Source: Margaritispora aquatica
Taxonomy: Eukaryota; Ascomycota; Leotiomycetes; Helotiales; Discinellaceae
DNA: 64,000 nt
Assembly: GCA_007644065.1 (NCBI GenBank)
Contig: VJWN01000007.1
Location: forward strand, 1,364,001-1,428,000
Reading direction: 5' to 3'
In this document: positions 1-12,124 of the stretch, in pieces
How the letters are laid out: each line of letters opens with the position of its first letter
Position numbering within the stretch: the stretch's first letter is position 1
Notes under the pieces: generated by a model
Database searches by the model: none
The model's input: only the letters and a program-made list of their open reading frames with translations
What the model was told of the DNA's origin: nothing
Made by a program: the position numbers and the translations under genes

Positions 1-218
1 GTGTTGAATTGGAGGCCTATCGAATTGGTCCTACGAGTGAGCTTGTGTGCAGGAAAGGGTTATGGGAGTCCAGGGCTGGGATCTCGACAAGGGGAGCGTT
101 ACTTGTTCGTCCAGATGGCTTTGTTGCTTGGAGGTCGTGGGCACAGCCTGTTGAGTTATGTGGGAGGTTGGAGAAAGTGATGCTAAAGGCTTTGTGTCGG
201 CAGGCTGTCAGTGTTTAG
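1..218 (+). CDS. FAD-dependent aromatic monooxygenase, C-terminal fragment (5' partial)
   Basis: An open frame enters from the left edge (first full codon at position 3) and ends at the TAG at 216-218, giving about 71 residues. The text contains LEAYRIGPTSELV and, further on, GALLVRPDGFVAWRS. That last pattern is the hallmark of the C-terminal thioredoxin-like domain of phenol-hydroxylase-type FAD monooxygenases (PF01494 family), where 'VLVRPDGHVAWR' closes the protein. The family hydroxylates aromatic rings using NAD(P)H, FAD and O2, in phenolic catabolism or secondary metabolism. The FAD-binding GxGxxG region and the active site lie outside the window, so substrate and pathway cannot be judged. 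Family assignment rests on this short but distinctive tail. Confidence 0.72.
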   Translation, partial: VELEAYRIGPTSELVCRKGLWESRAGISTRGALLVRPDGFVAWRSWAQPVELCGRLEKVMLKALCRQAVSV

Positions 219-1506
219 GTCACCGAGACGATTGTGAAAGATGTACGACTTACTTGATAAATAGTCATTATAAAGCTCACCTCTCAAATTGGAGCTGTCA
301 ATATACTCTTACCGGAAATGTTATCTCCCAAGTGAGTGTAATTGAGCCGTAGCCATCATTTCCCATTTACTTCTGTGTTATCATAGCTTGATGACTATTT
401 GCCGATCATAAAGGATACTAATTCAGTTAGGAGAGAGCACGATCAGTTTAAAGCCGTATTGTTCGCGACATGCTTCTATGTTAGAAAAACACATGCTGAC
501 AACGCTAATGATCACAGTGTCGATGAACAGGAATCGGTGGTCAACATAAACCTTATGGCGGATACCCTCTATCGAATCATGACTTCTGATTCGGACGTAA
601 ATCCATACAATATCCGAGAGATGTACTTGTGCACACGAGTATCCTCGCTGTGGTGAACGAAGAAAGACAGAAGGAGGGAGTCAGAAGAGGTTGAGAGAGC
701 TTTTGCCTTCAGCTCCAGGTAAGTTTCACCATTTGGATATTCAAGCACATAAAGAACAACTTGTAAATAACCCCTCCACCGAAGAGTAACAACAACAACG
801 ACTTCAAAGAAACATTGTAGACACAAGTAAACATAAGTAAAAACAAAAACCAATATGCAAAAGCAAAAGCGCATCACCAAGTCCAGTTATCTGGGTTGCC
901 AAACGCCTCAGTATAGGCCAATTACTACGACAATAAATCGGTGTTGCACGTCGTAGCGGCGGAGCTATAAATATGCTTATTGAAAAATCCCTCTTCTGTG
1001 CATGATCCGACGTTGTGTGGTGAAGCCTCCCTATCCTTTTGGGAAAAGAGGCGGGAGCAAGGGTGCTGGGGCTGAAAATCGACTGCACGTATAGCTTCAT
1101 CCATCTTCGCCTGTTAGAAGCACCTGAGAGAAAACTTGAGATCGAATGGAAAAGGATATGATATAGAAATCAGACGCAGACTCAGTAGTCGAGTATTAAT
1201 TTCTTATTTGCGTTGCCGACAATTTGTTGGTTTTGTTATCATAGCCAACTGGCTTGCGTTTCTGTCGACCACAGCCATCATTGACGGTGCTGTACCTATG
1301 CCAAAGTACTTTATTCTCATAAATCTACAAAAATTACACAAAGCCAAAACGTTGCATCCTGCAGAACGACTTGCGCTTATCTCATTACCAGACTAGGGAA
1401 CATTTTCCGAGAATCTGTATTTACCCTGTACTCATAGATACCTTCACCCGCCGCGATGTATCTGCTTCTGTTAGTGATATGTTATACCATTGTCGTTTAT
1501 TGAAGC
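219..1506. other. Intergenic region, no recognisable gene
   Basis: About 1.3 kb between the monooxygenase stop and the stop of the convergent DUF2415 gene. Open frames on both strands are at most about 100 codons, AT-rich and without recognisable motifs or convincing splice partners. I see no RNA gene or repeat. Confidence 0.5.
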
Positions 1507-3691
1507 TCACAGTATTTTGCCGTCTGGGCTCCAGCAGCAACCCATAGTCTCCCCAGGATGGGCTAGTGATGGCGATTCATCCCTCCCTGTAGATTCAGTA
1601 TTCGCTTCTATCGCGCCCTCAGGTTCTAATACGCCAGCGCGTCGAGGCATCCTTTGTTGATCTTCTACTTCCACACGGAGCCGAGCGGATCTATCGCGTG
1701 GCAATTCAGCAAGATACCGAGAACGATATAGTGCATCGATATCAGCCCATGGATTACTTGGGGAATTGGGCCCAGTCATACGAGATTGCGTCAATGTGAG
1801 ACGCTCGAGATTGGTTGCTGCTTCGTTTTCATTTGTGGCCATTTCTCCTTGCGGAACGCCTATCGAGTCTCTTGCTACTTCTCGCTCCGTCGCATTCTCG
1901 GCTGCAGAAAGCATCATCGATTCGCGCCTCCTGGGCTCTTGTGATCGGAGACTTCTCCTCTCAGTTTCGCGATTCCGTTCATTGATGAAAGCTCGGAAAG
2001 AGTTGGTTCGGTCTGACATCACAAGCTCTCTCATAGCAGGGGGAAGGCCTGTGGTTGAGTTTTGCCGGTCATATCTTGTCAAGTTGCCATAGGTAAAGTC
2101 GGGGAAAACATTCGAGCGTGGAGGTTCGTTTGAAGTTGATAGCGTAGAGGAAGATGGCCTGGCTTCTTCGTTAATGTTAGCATCTCTAGAAATTGCACTG
2201 TCTCTTGTAGCTGCTCCATCTCGCTGACGTCTTGCGGCTTGGGATGCATGTAAAACCTCAATTTCTGATGGTGAGAAAGGAGGTGGATCATATCTATCCA
2301 ATATAACTCTTGTTAACTGCCGAATCTGTCTTCTTTCGGCTTCATTGGCTAACACATCGGGAGCAGTACTGCTTGAGTGGGATACATTTCTCGGGGTGTG
2401 AACAGTGTTGTGATCTCGACTAGCTTCTTCATCTCGTGTAATGACTTGCTCAACGCCATCTGCTTTCGGCGAGATTTTGATCAGTTGTCGAGAGAGAAAC
2501 AAGTTTCGGACATCAGCAACGCAAAAGCGACCGTGGGATTCTGTCCAAGCCAGCAAATCATACGGTCCTTTGCAGAATTCCATCGCTCTAACCGCCCCAA
2601 CCTCTGGTCCTGGGCGTGATGTTGTGAAAACCAGTGGCAGAGAAATTGGTCCTTTCAATGAGATGGTTTCAAAGATCGAAATAATTCCATATTGTGTTGC
2701 AACTGCCAAATATCTACCAGATGGTGAGAAGCAAGCTGCAAAGCTTCCTCTCAGATCACTAACATCGGATACCTTCTGTCCTTGTAACTGGAACTTTCCG
2801 GAAAGGACCCATTCGTAGTTTTGTCTGTGCCTAGAATCTAACGTCCCCATCTCTACATTTGGCTTCGGCTTTCGTTCATGAATGTAAAGATAAGGATCAT
2901 CACAAATGCTGGCGAGAATTGAACCGTCAGGAGACATAACTGAGCGATTAACATAGTCAGGCAAAGTGAGCTTCTCCAGCATTTTTAGATCTTCCAAGTC
3001 CAGAAACGAAATCGTCCGGTCATTATTCGCAACCACAGCGACTGGTATGGTGAAGGCATCGATAGAGCGATCGGTGCCTGGATACCAGATCGTGGCAGAG
3101 TTGACTATTTCTGTGCCAGCAGTAGAGTTATTGACTCGTGGTGGAGAATGAGACCTGGCAGAATTGGTTGAAGTATCCCTCCGGTTCAAGCGCTGAACTG
3201 TGTCGAGTTCCACTGGCAATCTGGTATCGGCATCCTGACTGGTCGATGCTCTCCCCAAAGCACTCTTCTTCAATGAGATGGCAGTAAATTTTCCATGTTC
3301 ACCACCACAGCATACCCAGTCCTTCGAAGCAGTCAAACATCGTGGGTTGAAGGGCAAGGTGAAGATGACTTTGCGGACTCGAGTTTTTGTATTTAGAGCA
3401 ATGACGTCTTTACCATGGGGATAGTAGACAATGCCTTGCTCAGGTGAGCTAACTAATGATCGTAATTGCCAGTGACTACAGAAGTTAGAAAATGTTTAAG
3501 TACTGATGCATGTATACTCAGGTAAGATCAGGCTAGTTAACGAACCTTGTGTAAATGTTCTGATGATAGTATTTCCTTGGTGTAGCAAGAATTAAGTCCT
3601 GGGTGGCATGATATCTGCAATTGATATAAGTTGTTGTTCGTATACTGTGGACTGTTGCACAAGCTTACAAACTCTCATCTTTCACGGCCAT
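1507..3691 (-). CDS. DUF2415 domain WD40-like protein
   Basis: Three exons on the minus strand: 3691-3669 (23 bp), 3614-3546 (69 bp) and 3475-1507, giving 686 residues. Both introns have GT/AG ends and the joined frame reads MAVKDESLYHATQD, then HWQLRSLVSSPEQGIVYYPHG. That is the conserved N-terminus of a filamentous-ascomycete WD-repeat family. Around residues 327-357 the stretch AMEFCKGPYDLLAWTESHG leads into the DUF2415 block, and the C-terminus ends GCCWSPDGKIL, a last WD-like blade. Repeat-like segments such as SPDGSILASICDDPYLYIH and SPSGRYLAVATQYGIISIF support a beta-propeller. A disordered Ser/Arg/Glu-rich segment fills most of residues 370-670. Molecular function is not established; a scaffold role is the usual inference for such propellers. 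It is divergent from SSC1, with 0.54 kb between the starts. Confidence 0.85.
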
Positions 3692-4228
3692 TGTTGCCAG
3701 ACCCGCCAAGATATGGCTATCATGAACGGAGACAATGTGTCTTGGGCAATGCCATGTAGGTAGAAGCCAGGGTGGGAAGTGACAGCAAGATTGAGGCGAT
3801 CTTGTATTGATATGATTGTAACTTCAACAATTGAAGAAGATGTTTGTTGGTAGCCTTCAGAATGCAGGACCATTGGCGCAACAGAGCAAAAGGTATCAAT
3901 AATGAACAACGACGTCAAGGCTGCAATGATTCTGACAAGGGAAGCTGCTTTGCTCCACTCTCATGCATGACGCTGAGAGGCCTTGTCGCCTTAATATACG
4001 CCTTAATATCCAGGCTTCAATATGAAGCCTTGTTCCATCTTGTTCGATATGGAAGGAAAGCACGGTCCAAAAGCGCGCTAAAATTTCTTCGGTTACTTCA
4101 TACTTTACATTTTCTGTCCTCCTTTCTCAACTTTTCATCTCATCAACCTCACAACTCTTTACTGCAACTCCTTTCTCTACCATCACCTAATCCTTTGTAC
4201 AACTTGTTTATTAGTCGCGACCGCAAAT
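3692..4228. promoter_or_regulatory. Divergent intergenic promoter, DUF2415 gene / SSC1
   Basis: The 537 bp between two divergently transcribed starts must carry both promoters. The SSC1-proximal half is pyrimidine-rich with many CTTT/TTTC runs, as is common just upstream of highly expressed fungal genes. Two TTC triplets exactly 10 bp apart (4033 and 4043) could form a gap-type heat-shock element. No canonical three-unit nTTCnnGAAnnTTCn site is visible, so heat regulation is suggested by the gene rather than shown by the sequence. Confidence 0.4.
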
Positions 4229-6426
4229 ATGTTGGCCTCAAGAATGTCCAGAGCTGTAAGTAGTCCTCTTTACCATGTTTTTAATGTCATCAACTGATGC
4301 CCTTGATAGCTTCCTCGAGCTACCTCTTCCGCAACACGATCAGCAAACATTCTCCGAACACCATATGGCTCATCATTTGTACGGAATTATGCAGATGAAG
4401 CAGATAAGAAGATTCGGGGGCCAGTTATCGGTATTGATTTGGGTAAGTTTCCCCTTCGTGGCGGCGCAAAGTTGAACACAACAATTGCATACTGATATAT
4501 ATTCCAGGAACCACCAACTCAGCAGTCGCTATCATGGAGGGCCAAACTGCAAAGATCATTGAGAACTCGGAAGGTAAATTTGCCCCTTAAATGTTATCGG
4601 GCCACGCTAACTCATTTCCAGGTGCCCGAACTACACCTTCAGTAGTAGCCTTTGCTCAGGATGGAGAGCGACTGGTTGGTGTATCTGCAAAGCGTCAAGC
4701 TGTTGTTAACCCAGAAAACACACTCTTCGCCACCAAGCGACTGATCGGGCGAAAGTTCAAGGATGTCGAGGTTCAACGTGACATCAAGGAGGTCCCATAC
4801 AAGATCGTTCAACATACCAATGGTGACGCGTGGGTGGAAGCTCGTGGACAAAAATACTCTCCTTCTCAAATCGGAGGATTTGTCTTGCAAAAGATGAAGG
4901 AGACCGCTGAGGCATACTTGACCAAGCCAATCCAAAATGCTGTCGTCACAGTCCCTGCTTACTTCAACGATTCTCAGCGTCAGGCTACCAAGGATGCTGG
5001 TCAAATTGCTGGCCTGAATGTCCTCCGTGTCGTCAATGAGCCGACTGCCGCTGCTCTCGCATACGGTCTTGAGAAGGATGAAGACAAGATCATTGCTGTC
5101 TATGATCTGGGAGGAGGAACTTTTGATATTTCCGTCCTCGAAATCCAAAAGGGTGTCTTCGAGGTCAAGTCTACCAATGGTGACACTCACTTGGGTGGAG
5201 AGGATTTCGATATCCATTTGGTCCGCCACTTAGTTCAACAATTCAAGGCTGAGTCTGGCATTGATCTTGGAGGTGATCGTATGGCTATTCAACGTATCCG
5301 TGAGGCAGCTGAGAAAGCCAAGATTGAGCTTTCTTCGTCTATGCAAACCGATATCAACCTTCCTTTCATCACCGCAGACTCATCCGGACCAAAGCACATC
5401 AACCTGAAGCTTTCCAGATCTCAACTTGAGAAGCTTGTTGATCCTTTGATCAGCCGAACTGTTGATCCCGTTCGCAAGGCTCTCAAGGATGCCAATCTTG
5501 CCGCCAAGGATATTCAAGAAGTCATCCTTGTTGGTGGTATGACCCGTATGCCCAAGGTTGCTGAATCTGTCAAGAGCATCTTTGGACGTGACCCTGCTAA
5601 GTCTGTCAATCCCGATGAGGCTGTCGCTATGGGCGCCGCGATCCAAGGTGGTGTCCTTGCCGGTAACGTCACTGATGTTCTTCTGTTGGATGTTACTCCT
5701 CTCTCACTTGGTATCGAGACCCTCGGAGGTGTCTTCACACGTCTGATCAACCGAAATACCACTATCCCAACCAAGAAGTCTCAAGTCTTCTCCACTGCTG
5801 CAGACTTCCAGACCGCAGTTGAGATCAAGGTTTACCAGGGTGAGCGTGAGCTTGTTCGTGATAACAAGATGCTGGGTAACTTCCAGCTCACCGGCATTCC
5901 ACCTGCGCACAGAGGTGTCCCTCAAGTCGAGGTCACCTTCGACATTGATGCTGATGCCATTGTTCACGTACATGCTAAGGACAAGTCCACCGACAAGGAC
6001 CAATCTATCACAATTGCTTCTGGATCTGGTCTTTCAGATGCCGAGATTCAGAACATGGTTGACGATTCCGAGAAGTACGCCGAGTCCGATAAGGAGCGAA
6101 AGGCCTCCATCGAAGCTGCCAATCGCTCTGACAGCGTTCTCAACGATACCGAGAAGGCACTCAACGAGTTCTCCGACAGACTTGACAAGGCCGAGGTCGA
6201 TCAAATCCGTGAGAAGATCACAACACTGCGCGAGTTTGTCAGCAAGAGCCAGTCCGGCGAGGGAACCACCACTGCAGCTGAGTTGAAGGAGAAGACCGAT
6301 GAGCTCCAGATGGCCAGCTTGAACTTGTTCGATAAGATGCACAAGGCCCGCAATGAGGCTTCCAGTGAGACCCCACCTGCAGGAGATGCATCAGGTGAGG
6401 CCAAGGATGGTGAGAAGAAGCCATGA
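4229..6426 (+). CDS. SSC1: Mitochondrial Hsp70 chaperone (Ssc1 type)
   Basis: Four exons: 4229-4255, 4310-4442, 4508-4573 and 4622-6426, giving 676 residues. The first 45 residues are rich in Arg, Ser and Ala with no acidic residue until YADEAD, which fits a matrix-targeting presequence. The ATPase domain follows with IDLGTTNSAV (phosphate 1), [14 protein letters not shown] (phosphate 2) and [13 protein letters not shown] (adenosine site). The substrate-binding domain and a helical lid end in a Glu/Lys-rich tail. Presequence and family features match Ssc1, the matrix Hsp70 that drives import through TIM23 and folds imported proteins, rather than cytosolic Ssa (no EEVD end) or ER Kar2 (no HDEL end). 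The intronless 1.8 kb main exon and the strong codon bias, which produces long antisense open frames, suggest high expression. Confidence 0.96.
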
Positions 6427-7689
6427 AAAGCTAAATAGCGGCACAATTTCCTTCGTCGTTTAGCGTTTCTTGGGTGGCTGGCATAGAATCTCCTGTATTA
6501 TTTGTACTATAGGTTGCACATTCGCAACTCTTCTCTGTTGTCATAACTACTTGATGTTCTTCATAGCTTTGGGGCAAAAAAAAGGCGTTTTACGCGAGAG
6601 CACGCGCTGCAGGCTGGAAGCTTGTGTGGGAGGGATACCACACAGCAAAGGGCATTGATGTGGTTGTATGATGTATAAAATTAGGAAGGATACTATCAAC
6701 GAATAATATGAATCCCCTCTCATAATACGTTCACTTGAATGTGCATTTCTCGCTTCTTTCCGTATTTCTCTCCCACCCAGGGCCAGTTCTGACAAGGTAG
6801 ATACGGACGGACGGACCGTTAATCTATGGATTCATATAGACATTGTTGCACGTCGCAGTTTCTTAATAACATTCAAGGTCTCTGTGACATTGTATAAGTT
6901 TTTCCGTTCTGAATTTCCTGCGTGAAATCACCTTGGATCAAGTTCCGGACTTTTTGACCTCGACGAGGCCGATACACAGCTATCATCCAATACATCTCAG
7001 GTTTTTGTATCTATTCAGACCATGAAATAACAACATTCCAAACATTTCAACTTTTGAATTAAAAACTTAATAATAGAGCTCTTAACGCAGGGGATTTTTC
7101 TGGCTGCAGAAGATTCCCGCTTTGATCTCCGGTGATGGGACCGTTATGGTCCAAGAATAGACAGGTGCAGATTTCTCGATATCCCCAAAGGCAACAAACA
7201 AGGTAAATTGTACCAAAGGGGGAAGTCCCTATCGTCTGGGTATTGATCACGGAAACGATTTGATCTAGGGGCGTTCTAGTCTGCAAGCCGCCCATGTTCG
7301 AGAGCTGTGAAGTGCGTTGCTCACCGGTGGCCATGAATTTGAGGATTCGTATCAGGAGACGCTTAGTAATTAATATGCTCTTGAAATCCAATACTAATCG
7401 TCTACAACTGAGATGGGTGTTAGCTACCTTACCTCAGGGTATGGGGTGCATGATTGCAGTGAAGACATCCAGAAGTTGAACTTCCATTCCGAGATCAGTA
7501 ACCATGATGGAGCTAGTCGATGTCACATGATGAGACCCTAGCGAGAATCCCACTCAGAAATGATTTGAAGCTTCATCAAAGCCAGCCTTAAATTTGCCTG
7601 TTTACCACGAAACGGTGATCTGCGAACATCTCGCCTTCTTGATACGAAAAGCAGAATCCTAATACTTCCAACATCAATCTGCGCGCAAA
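6427..7689. other. Intergenic region between SSC1 and TIF35
   Basis: This holds the 3' UTR of SSC1 and the TIF35 promoter. A 110-codon open frame lies on the minus strand at 7059-7391. It has a short potential intron upstream, but the only open upstream frame hits a stop before the donor, and I do not recognise the protein. I see no RNA gene or repeat. Confidence 0.45.
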
Positions 7690-8694
7690 ATGTCGAAAGT
7701 TGCCAACAGGTAAATCTCTCTCAAAATAACCCCGCCACATCTGCGCGAAAATTAATTTGACAACTCTATAGAGAGTGGGCCGACGATGATGAATTCGAAG
7801 ATACCAGCGCTGTTGATACTCTCCCTCCCTCTACGACTACGACAAACAAGGATGGTACTAAGACGATAATAACCTGGAGATTCAACGATGATGGCAAGAA
7901 AGTGAAGACCACACGCCGGATCAGATTCACCACACACAAGGAAATTGTCAATCCGCGGGTTGCTGAGAGGAAACAATGGTCAAAGTTTGGACTTTCTGCC
8001 AAGGACAGCGCTGGACCAGCATGTAAGAGGGTTTTGCGCAGAGCAAATGCAAATAACGCTAACCATGGACCAAACAGCTGATACCACTTCCGTTGGTGAG
8101 AACATCATCTTTCGCCCAAGTACAAACTGGCGCAAGGATGCAAAGGAAGAGAAGCCAGAGGCCGGCAGCATGAAAGACAAGCTCAAGGATAAGAAGGTCA
8201 AGTGCCGTATTTGTAATGGAGAGCATTTCACAGCAAGATGTCCTTTCAAGGATACTATGGCACCGGTTGGAGAGGAAGGTTCCGCAGACGTTGCCGCTGG
8301 ACCTGCAGATTCAGTCGATGGAGGCGGAGCAGGTGGTCTGGGAACTGGTAAGAGCTCATACGTGCCTCCACACATGCGAAATGGTGGTGGAGGGGCCAGT
8401 GCTGCTGGTGATAGAATGGGCGGCGGAAAATACGAACGCGACGATTTGGCCACTCTCCGTGTTACAAATGTCTCGGAGATGGCGGAGGAGCAAGAACTGC
8501 GGGATATGTTTGAACGCTTTGGACGGGTTACCAGAGTCTTTCTTGCGAAGGATAGAGAGACGGGTCTTGCTAAAGGTTTTGCGTTTATCAGTTTTCAAGA
8601 ACGAACCGATGCTACGAAGGCCTGCGAGAAGATGGATGGTTATGGATTCAAGCACTTGATTCTGCGAGTGGAGTTTGCAAAGAAGGCCAGCTAG
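7690..8694 (+). CDS. TIF35: Translation initiation factor eIF3 subunit g
   Basis: Three exons: 7690-7709 (20 bp), 7772-8022 and 8078-8694, giving 295 residues, close to the usual ~290 for fungal eIF3g. The N-terminus [17 protein letters not shown] and the following [17 protein letters not shown] segment form the eIF3g N-terminal domain, which binds eIF3i. A CCHC zinc knuckle, [13 protein letters not shown], sits near residue 130. A Gly-rich linker is followed by [11 protein letters not shown] and a C-terminal RRM from about residue 212, with RNP2-like LRVTNVSE and RNP1-like KGFAFISF. eIF3g is part of the eIF3 complex on the 40S subunit and acts in scanning and reinitiation. The second intron (8023-8077) could be read through from an upstream TTG, but the GT...GCTAAC...CAG signals and the family sequence support splicing. 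Confidence 0.96.
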
Positions 8695-10016
8695 ATACCT
8701 ACAAAACTGTACTGTAACCTGGAATTCAAGAGCCTGCTCGTCGCTATCAAAATTTCTTCCTATTGCTATTCTGCAACAGCCTCGGTACTGACTCATATAG
8801 AATAGTCGAGGCGAAACAAAACATCTGAGCGCAGAAGCCACAACTACTCACAACCACTTGAAGAGGTTTTTGCAGCTCGCACGGTTGATTGAACCGAATC
8901 GGTGATAAGTCATGGCCGAAAACCTTACGATTATAAATTTGTGGATATGTCTCAAATTCTCAATTTACATCAATCCATCCTCTTGGAGTGCAAGTCACCA
9001 TGCTGGCTCTCATCAACTAACCCCGCACAACATGCATGTTCAATGGAGGTGATGATTAAGTCTATTGACGGGACAGATTAAATGAATGTGTCCTCTAAAA
9101 CCCTGCCGTGGGCAACTTAATATCACCATATTTTTTGTAAGATATGACCTCGATTCTCGTTTATTTTAGGGCTAATGTTTTGTTTACAGAATAAAGGACA
9201 GAACAATCCACATCGTTGCAAATCGGACAATCTAGACTTAGTCATTCCAATCTATGTACTCGATTACGTTCCACGATGGGTCTACTAGACAATGATGTTC
9301 AAGATCTTTTTGAACATCTCACTGCACAGAGCTCCACAAGCCGCCCAAAAGGTCAAGGCGAGCGGGAGTCATTGTCCCATGACCCCTGAGTTTTGGGCAC
9401 ATTTGTCCACCTTGCTGCCCCTCCGTCTGCAAATTTTGTCGATATTGGGAATAGGTATCTTCATCGAAGAACTGGCCATGTGGTGGCACATCCTATTCTC
9501 CGAGGGTGAGATGTTGCCGGGCTACACAGATGTCCAAGAGGTCCAGGAATGCTCTGCCAGCTAACACGACATGAAACTTGGAACGGCGATGACCTTTGCT
9601 GTGTTTGATTTGTGTTCTGACTCGGGTTTGTCCGAATTGCCCTAAATTCGACGTGGTCGCCGTTGGGGAAGTGTCGAGAGTACGGGTTCTGTGAACTCAC
9701 TTTTTTCTTCTGTTCGTTACCTGAGTACCTATCTGCCTACCTGCTGAGGTACTTTGAGACTCGCGCCTTCCCAAAGTTCTACTTTGCTTTCGTTCCATGC
9801 CCTTTCTGTCACTGTGTGTCTTACCTTACCTGCCTGCCTCTTTGCTGGACTCAATTTTCTTTCGCCTTCATCCAATTTCTAGTTTAAGCTTGTCGAACAA
9901 CCTGCGCTGCATCGAACAGCATCGCATCAATCTATTTCCTTGATCCTAAATCCATCTCACCGGGCATTCTTCAGAGCGACGCAACAATTTCATACACGAT
10001 CACGACATCCGCAATC
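8695..10016. other. Intergenic region between TIF35 and the rhodopsin-domain gene
   Basis: A 1.3 kb non-coding stretch. The last 300 bp before the start at 10017 are pyrimidine-rich with several TACCT/TGCCT repeats, which look like promoter or leader sequence. Open frames of 74-90 codons on either strand show no family motif. Confidence 0.45.
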
Positions 10017-11314
10017 ATGCAGATCCCTCCCGCCGATGTACTGGCTGCTTGGCCGACACCCAATTATATCGATCCGGTGACTCGCGGCAACGAGAATGTC
10101 GTTCTGAATATCATTCTTTACACTCTTCTAGTTCTGTTTATTGGCGTGCGAGTTTTGACCAGAACTACGCTCAACCCAGTCTTTGGCAGTGATGATGTAC
10201 TCATTATTGTCGCTCTCGTAAGTTGATCAAGCCTGTTAACATCTGTGCAAATTCTCATCTCAGTAATCTAGTTTCCCACCACGGCTTTCTTCATCCTCAG
10301 CGTCCTTGCCGATACGAAATACCACTGGATTCGCCACCAGGTATACGTTTTTCTTCTGGGTTCCCAAAAGCTAGCTAACGATAAAAGTATGATATTCCAG
10401 TCGATCATGTTGTAACTGGTCTGAAAATGGTTATGGGTGCTGAGGTCGCGTTTGCAACAGCGTCCACGCTCACCAAACTTTCGATGTTGATGTTCTCTAG
10501 GCGCATTTTAGCTAATTCATCAACCTTCTGGCGTCGCGTTACGGTGCTGGCTATGTTTGTGGTTGGAATTCAAGGCGCTGTCTTCTGTCTTACTGTTATA
10601 TTTCAGTGCAGGTGAGCTTTCCCCCTGTGTAACAATGAGGAAATGGCCAATTCACTGAACTATTTGTAGACCTCCACAAGATTACTGGACAATCACCGTA
10701 GATCCTCAGCCAAATTGCATAAATCAATCTTCTTCTCTCCTTGCCGCCGGAGTGATCAACACGATTACGGACTTTATGGTGGTTCTTTTACCCATCCGTA
10801 TGGTAGTATCTCTGCAGTTGCCAAGGCGAGATATGTACTTTGTGGTACTTTTATTTGCCTTCGGCTTTCTTTCTTGTTTTGCGGGGATCGCAAGAACTTA
10901 TTTCATGCTCAAAACGACCGAATCGTACGATCAGGTCTGGAACGCATATCCTGTCTGGATGACTTCCGCTATCGAGTTATATGTTGGCGTGGTTAGTATT
11001 CGAATTCTTGGGCTTCTTTAGTTACTAACAAGAGAAAGATATGTGCTTCTATCCCGGCGACGAAGCCATTTTTCTCGATATACCTCCCTCGGATTTTCGG
11101 CAGTGCGACACAAACTCAGTTGACGTCTGAAAGTTCAAAGACTACAAATACAAGTAGGGTCATGCATAACCGTGGTGGTGATCCAGTAGAGGAAGATTTT
11201 ATGGACCTGATCAGTGCATTGGAAAAGGGCTATAACCACAACTCAACTTCCAACTTCGGCACCACGAGTAAGATCGAGAGTACGAATGCTATTCCATGTC
11301 GGACGCGCAGTTGA
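10017..11314 (+). CDS. Seven-helix rhodopsin-domain (PTH11-like) integral membrane protein
   Basis: Five exons: 10017-10217, 10272-10340, 10388-10611, 10670-10991 and 11039-11314, giving 363 residues. Seven hydrophobic segments can be traced, beginning with LNIILYTLLVLFIGVRV and ending with the helix around ELYVGVICASIPATKPFF. The signature FGSDDVLIIVAL after helix 1 is the conserved 'DD' start of helix 2 in the fungal rhodopsin-domain family (PF20684), which includes CFEM-less relatives of the Magnaporthe receptor Pth11. IFQCRPPQDYW in the extracellular loop after helix 4 and a matching cysteine in PNCINQ are typical and may form a disulfide. The roughly 80-residue tail from helix 7 is polar and probably cytosolic. 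The family is large in plant-associated ascomycetes; ligands are unknown in nearly all cases. No CFEM domain is present. Confidence 0.88.
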
Positions 11315-12124
11315 AGGAATCTTTAAACAGCAGTGCTCGTTTCAAATGCAATGGCTGTCGACTGTTAGGTCATAGTTTCGGTTCATCTCGCATACTGGGA
11401 GGAATAGTGATGGCGTTTTGGGGTTAGGTTTGTACATATATCTTGGATGTAGCTACGAAAGTTATGCACGGATAGAAGCGACAAGATTCGTCCTGCTGTT
11501 ATCTTCAAGCAGTACACATTTTTAAGGGCACCAAGAATCAGGCCACAGATGGCGTAGCGTATTTTGTTTTGGCTGGGAATAGATACCCTTGAGAAAACTA
11601 TGTGTCTGAAATCAAATTTTTGTAATAGCCTACCTTTCTCAGTTCTCAATGAGTGAGGTTATCAAGCTGACGAAAGTCCACCACCTTTTCATCGTGTAGG
11701 ATAACGAAATACCTCGACTGAAGTGGCAAGATTTCTTGTGATGTGACAAATAAGTACATTGATGAAACATGCAGACAAGGGAGGATTTACGAAGATGTAA
11801 TGATTTATACTAATTATCATATACTGTGACAACGTAAGATGAGTCTACTAACTTACCTAGCTATGTACATACTGTAAGTAGGTACGTCCAGGAGGTCAGG
11901 TGCCTAGAAAATAGGGGCTGGTGGAGTATCGCTTACGGAGATCTGCCTGATCTAATTCGCCAATGTGGCATTGCTGCCTCGGATACGATCCCACTCCATG
12001 CTGTCGATCAGTGATCGTACTTCATAAAGGCTCCATGTTTCCTCTCAACAAGACTCCATCACTGCCCAACGTGACTTTCCAAGTTCAAGCTTTAACATAG
12101 CTATTCAGAATTACTCTACCAGCA
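11315..12124. other. Intergenic region before the DUF7730 gene
   Basis: An 810 bp AT-rich stretch with scattered TACCTA/TAGGTA motifs around 11855-11905. An 88-codon minus-strand frame at 11383-11649 looks spurious. No RNA gene is seen. Confidence 0.45.

Noticed and set aside
4639..5229. 196-codon antisense open frame within SSC1
   Set aside because: It mirrors the strongly biased codons of the Hsp70 gene, has no motif of its own and lies wholly inside a conserved exon.
7059..7391. 110-codon minus-strand frame between SSC1 and TIF35
   Set aside because: No known family and no usable upstream exon; the only plausible 5' exon stops before its donor.
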